64,000 nt of DNA, taken from positions 96,689 to 160,688 of the forward strand of contig CADDYV010000001.1 of assembly GCA_902810695.1 (NCBI GenBank), written 5' to 3'. Below the pieces are notes generated by a model. The model made no database searches, had not been told where the DNA came from, and saw only the letters and a program-made list of their open reading frames with translations. Of the stretch, positions 60,810 through 64,000 are shown one piece after another (the stretch's first letter is position 1; the number at the start of each line of letters is the position of its first letter). The DNA comes from Actinomycetota bacterium. Its GTDB lineage: Bacteria > Actinomycetota > Rubrobacteria > Rubrobacterales > Rubrobacteraceae. The position numbers and the translations under genes are program-made.

Positions 60810-62372
60810 TTGGATGGTGTAGAAGAAAACAAGGTATTTCAGCCGGAGATGAAAACACCGGAGATAGGGAGCAAGGGCCTCAAAGGCGGTGCTCTGGGGT
60901 TTCTCTCCAACGTGGTAATAGGAGTGGCCTCCACCGCTCCGGGATACAGCCTGGCCGCTACTTTGGGTTTCGTCGCTGCTGCTGTGGGCCTGCAGTCACC
61001 GGCGGTTTTGTGGGTGGCATTTGTGCCGATGCTGTTTATCGCGGCGGCTTATTACTACATGAACAAGGCCGACCCCGACTGCGGGACGAGCTTCACCTGG
61101 GTAACCAAGGCTATGGGGCCGCATATAGGTTGGATCACCGGCTGGGCCATAGTCGTTGCCGACATAATCGTCATGGCTAATCTGGCGCAGATAGCCGGGC
61201 TCTACACCTTCCTGCTCTTCGGGCTGCAGGGGTTGGCCAACTCCACGCTCGCGGTAACCGTGGTGGGGGTAGTCTGGATCGCGCTTATGACCTACATCTG
61301 CTTCCGGGGAATAGAGCTCTCTGCCCGCACGCAGTTTTTCTTACTCGCCGCCGAAATCCTTACCCTGGCGATCTTCGCCGTGGTCGCGCTGATCAAGGTT
61401 TTCTCAGGGAATGCTGGAGCAGGAGCGGTAACTCCCGAGCTTTCGTGGATCAACCCGTTCTCTATAAAGAGTTTCAGCGCCCTTGATGCAGGATTCATCC
61501 TCGCCATCTTCATCTACTGGGGATGGGACAGCGGCGTGGCGGTCAACGAGGAGAGCCAGAACAGCGGACGAGGTCCGGGTGTCGGAGCCCTGGTGAGCAC
61601 GGTCGTGCTGCTTCTTATCTACGTGATAGTCGGCGTTGCTGCGCAGGCTTACGGCGGAATTGGCTTCCTCGTCAAGCACCAGGACGATGTCTTGAGCTCG
61701 CTCGGAACGCAAGTCTTCGGCTCGCCTCTAGACAAGATCCTCATCCTCGCCGTCCTCTCATCCGCAGCGGCTTCCACCCAGACGACCATCCTTCCCACCG
61801 CCCGCACTACGCTCTCGATGGCCCGTTACCGGGCTATGCCCGACGCTCTGGGCAGGGTTCATCAGCGCTACCTCACCCCGCACGTCTCTACCCTGTGGAT
61901 GGGCGCTCTCTCCATAGTCTGGTACGTGGGGCTCACCTTAATAAGCCAGAACATCCTCTACGACTCCATCTCGGCTTTAGGGCTCATGATCGCCTTCTAC
62001 TACGGCCTCACGGGGTTCGCCTGCGCCATCTACTACCGCCGCCAGCTTCTCAAGGGCGCCAAGAACTTCCTGATGATGGGAGTAGCGCCGGTGTTGGGAG
62101 GTTTGATCCTGACCTGGGCTTTCGTGCAGGAGATCCTCAACCTCGCCAACCCCAAGGAAGCCTACTCGGGAGCGATCTTTGGCATAGGGATGCCGCTGTT
62201 TATCGGGATCGCCTCATTGATTGTAGGCGTTGTGCTGATGGTGTGGACGTGGTATGCGAAGCCCATGTTCTTCCACCGTCGTCCGCAGGTTGCATCTGCG
62301 GAGGAACTTGCGTCAGGAGGAGAAATGGGAACCGGCGCGCCCGGAGCCGGGACGACCGGCGGCGAAAGTTGA
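60810..62372 (+). CDS. APC superfamily amino acid/polyamine permease
   Basis: A 520-residue, 12-helix APC permease. It begins GLKGGALGFLSNVVIGVASTAPGYSLAATLG, a typical APC first helix, and has YWGWDSGVAVNEESQ and AAASTQTTILPTARTTLSMAR in the core. It may import polyamines or their amino acid products (GABA, glutamate). TTG 60810 lies ten bases after AAGGAG; ATG 60849 is an alternative. Second uptake system of the island beside PotABCD. Confidence 0.88.
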   Translation: MDGVEENKVFQPEMKTPEIGSKGLKGGALGFLSNVVIGVASTAPGYSLAATLGFVAAAVGLQSPAVLWVAFVPMLFIAAAYYYMNKADPDCGTSFTWVTKAMGPHIGWITGWAIVVADIIVMANLAQIAGLYTFLLFGLQGLANSTLAVTVVGVVWIALMTYICFRGIELSARTQFFLLAAEILTLAIFAVVALIKVFSGNAGAGAVTPELSWINPFSIKSFSALDAGFILAIFIYWGWDSGVAVNEESQNSGRGPGVGALVSTVVLLLIYVIVGVAAQAYGGIGFLVKHQDDVLSSLGTQVFGSPLDKILILAVLSSAAASTQTTILPTARTTLSMARYRAMPDALGRVHQRYLTPHVSTLWMGALSIVWYVGLTLISQNILYDSISALGLMIAFYYGLTGFACAIYYRRQLLKGAKNFLMMGVAPVLGGLILTWAFVQEILNLANPKEAYSGAIFGIGMPLFIGIASLIVGVVLMVWTWYAKPMFFHRRPQVASAEELASGGEMGTGAPGAGTTGGES

Positions 62373-62417
62373 CTTGCGCGCTACGAGAATTTGCGGACCA
62401 GAGGAAAGGAGAGCCGG

Positions 62418-63860
62418 ATGCAGACCGGAGTTCGGCGGGTAAAGAACTTCGTCGGCGGTGAGCTCGTCGAGGGCGTTAAGGATGAGTGGCAGGAAGTGAT
62501 CAACCCCTCCACCGGCGAGAAAATCGCCGAGGTCCCCAGAGGCTCGGAGGAAGACGTAGACCGGGCTGTGGAGGCTGCGGATAGGGCGTTCGCCGACTGG
62601 TTCGAGACCACGCCCGGCGAGAGATCCGCGATGCTCCTGAAGCTCGCGGACATCGTGGAGGAGAACGGCGAGGAGCTGGCGCAGCTCGAATCTAAGAATG
62701 TCGGCAAGCCGCTCCCCATGGCCCGCGAGGAGATGGAGTTCGTGGCCGACAATCTCCGCTTTTTCGCCGGGGCGTGCCGGGTTATGGAGGGCAAGGCTGC
62801 GGGCGAGTACATCCGCGGCTACACGTCCATGATCCGACGCGAGCCCGTCGGGGTGGTCGGGCAGGTCGCGCCCTGGAACTTTCCGCTGATGATGGCGGGC
62901 TGGAAGATCGGCCCCGCCCTCGCCGCGGGCAACACCGTCGTCCTGAAGCCCTCCGAGCAGACACCGCTTAGCACGCTGCGCCTGATGGAACTGGCCGCTG
63001 AGGTCTTCCCACCCGGCGTCCTGAACGTTATAACCGGCGACGGTGAGCCGGTGGGAGCCGGGATCGTGAGGCACCCGAAGGTGGGCATGGTCTCCCTGAC
63101 CGGCGACGTGGCTACCGGAAAGGAAGTAGCCAGGGCCGCTGCCGCGACCTTGAAGCGCGTGCATCTGGAATTGGGGGGCAAGGCGCCTGTGGTGGTCTTC
63201 GACGACGCGGATCTCGAAGCGGTCGTCGAAGGTATCCGCGTAGGCGGCTACTCCAACTCCGGCCAGGACTGCACGGCGTCCTCGCGCGTGATCGCCGCTC
63301 CCGGGATTTATGAGAACCTCGCCTCCGGGCTGGCCGAAGCCGTCTCGGATATAAGGGTGGCCGACCCCGCCGAAGATGAGGACGCGGAGATGGGGCCCGT
63401 CATCTCCGCCGCGCATCAACAGCGCGTGCTCGGTTTCCTGGAGCGCGCCCGCGATACCGGCGTCGAGTTCCTTGCTGGCGGCAAGAGAAACGGCCGCGGC
63501 TTCTTCATCGAGCCGACGCTCGTGGCTGGGCCGGATCAGAGGAGCGAGATCGTGCAGAAAGAGGTCTTCGGACCCGTGGTAACCATCCAACGCACGAGGG
63601 ATGAAGACGAGCTTATTGCCTGGGCCAACGACGTACCTTACGGGCTCGCGGCCTCGGTATGGACCCGCGACATCGGGCGGGCGATGAGGGTTGCGCGCGC
63701 CTTGCGATTCGGAACCGTCTGGATCAACGACCACCTCGTTCCCCTCGCCTCCGAGATGCCCCACGGCGGTTTCAAGCAGTCGGGTTATGGCAAGGACATG
63801 AGCACCTACTCCATAGATGACTACACCGTCGTCAAGCACGTCGTGGCGAACCTCGGGTAG
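62418..63860 (+). CDS. Aldehyde dehydrogenase, probably gamma-aminobutyraldehyde dehydrogenase
   Basis: A 480-residue NAD-dependent dehydrogenase. [22 protein letters not shown] binds NAD, the general base Glu is in HLELGGKAP, and the catalytic Cys is in [10 protein letters not shown]. The Asp-Cys pair and the [24 protein letters not shown]-terminus resemble PatD/PuuC-type aminobutyraldehyde dehydrogenases. It would oxidise the product of the transaminase or amine oxidases to GABA. AAGGAG lies before ATG 62418. Confidence 0.9.
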   Translation: MQTGVRRVKNFVGGELVEGVKDEWQEVINPSTGEKIAEVPRGSEEDVDRAVEAADRAFADWFETTPGERSAMLLKLADIVEENGEELAQLESKNVGKPLPMAREEMEFVADNLRFFAGACRVMEGKAAGEYIRGYTSMIRREPVGVVGQVAPWNFPLMMAGWKIGPALAAGNTVVLKPSEQTPLSTLRLMELAAEVFPPGVLNVITGDGEPVGAGIVRHPKVGMVSLTGDVATGKEVARAAAATLKRVHLELGGKAPVVVFDDADLEAVVEGIRVGGYSNSGQDCTASSRVIAAPGIYENLASGLAEAVSDIRVADPAEDEDAEMGPVISAAHQQRVLGFLERARDTGVEFLAGGKRNGRGFFIEPTLVAGPDQRSEIVQKEVFGPVVTIQRTRDEDELIAWANDVPYGLAASVWTRDIGRAMRVARALRFGTVWINDHLVPLASEMPHGGFKQSGYGKDMSTYSIDDYTVVKHVVANLG

Positions 63861-63870
63861 GGAGTACAGA

Positions 63871-64000
63871 ATGACCGTAGTAGGGGTACCCAAAGAGATC
63901 AAAGACAAAGAAGGAAGAGTCTCCATCCAACCCGATGGAGTCTTTGAACTCATCCACCACGGCCACGAAGTAGTGGTCGAATCTAAAGCAGGCTCTGCTT
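63871..64000 (+). CDS. ald: Alanine dehydrogenase (5' part, runs off the window)
   Basis: The first 43 codons read VVGVPKEIKDKEGRVSIQPDGVFELIHHGHEVVVE, the N-terminal substrate-binding strand and helix of alanine dehydrogenases. GGGAG lies about seven bases before ATG 63871. It fits recycling of alanine formed by a pyruvate-dependent transaminase. The base composition is noticeably lower in GC than the genes before it. Only the N-terminus can be judged. Confidence 0.8.
   Translation, partial: MTVVGVPKEIKDKEGRVSIQPDGVFELIHHGHEVVVESKAGSA

Noticed and set aside
62313..63953. A 546-codon open frame on the minus strand
   Set aside because: Fully antisense to the aldehyde dehydrogenase, with no domain signature.
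1..64000. tRNA, rRNA, CRISPR array, insertion sequence or prophage
   Set aside because: No cloverleaf, rRNA-like stretch, regularly spaced direct repeats, transposase, integrase or phage structural gene was seen on reading both strands.

Overview
The window is a gene-dense, GC-rich (roughly 60-65 %) chromosomal segment from a Gram-positive-type actinobacterium. A VanW/peptidoglycan-binding protein, a DUF2630 protein, a P-protein PheA, split methylmalonyl-CoA mutase, Mrp, SucCD and many GTG/TTG starts fit a deep-branching, possibly thermotolerant lineage; Rubrobacter or a relative is my best guess, by inference only. No rRNA, tRNA, CRISPR array, insertion sequence or phage gene was seen, and no gap between genes exceeds 300 bases.

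Layout. 1-35969 is mostly housekeeping: Crp/Fnr regulator, uppP, pheA with a small HARE-HTH gene, an HTH/cold-shock fusion, glutaredoxin, VanW protein, RidA/flavin reductase, a PrsW-mobA-ydcF-EamA run, a GH15 enzyme with ftcD and a nitrilase-family amidase, nicotinate phosphoribosyltransferase, a lipoprotein nuclease, gamma-glutamyltransferase plus arginase, sucCD with an esterase, methylmalonyl-CoA epimerase/mutase, a PAS/GAF histidine kinase with its NarL-type regulator, a single receiver-domain protein, Mrp, MaoC and malate dehydrogenase.

36172-44750 is one eight-gene plus-strand operon: DeoR regulator, LarA-like (nickel-pincer) isomerase, a ketol-acid-reductoisomerase homologue that has lost key catalytic residues, a cyclase/formamidase-like hydrolase, an MFS transporter, a KdgT-type permease, a DUF1537 acid-sugar kinase and a PdxA-type dehydrogenase. 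Kinase plus PdxA is the known end of D-threonate/erythronate-type breakdown; the LarA-like and KARI-like enzymes in front of it are the best candidate here for an undescribed pathway.

44768-51025 is a minus-strand acetoin/2,3-butanediol block: SDR, alpha/beta hydrolase, AcoA, AcoB, AcoC, AcoX and a small protein, with an unusual inverted heptamer repeat between acoA and acoB. 51219-51650 is a glyoxalase-fold gene that seems frameshifted near its 3' end.

51736-64000 is a polyamine catabolic island: divergent GntR regulator, class III aminotransferase, two flavin amine oxidases, PotA-PotD-PotB-PotC importer, APC permease, aminobutyraldehyde-type dehydrogenase and the start of alanine dehydrogenase. 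A pyruvate-linked transaminase, semialdehyde oxidation and alanine recycling together would turn putrescine into GABA, ammonia and NADH.

A cross-cutting observation is start-site biology. Three genes (uppP, the HARE-HTH gene, mobA) have family-conserved N-termini lying upstream of any ATG/GTG/TTG, with CTG as the best start, and several others have a -10 box 6-8 bases before the start codon and no Shine-Dalgarno, as in leaderless mRNAs.
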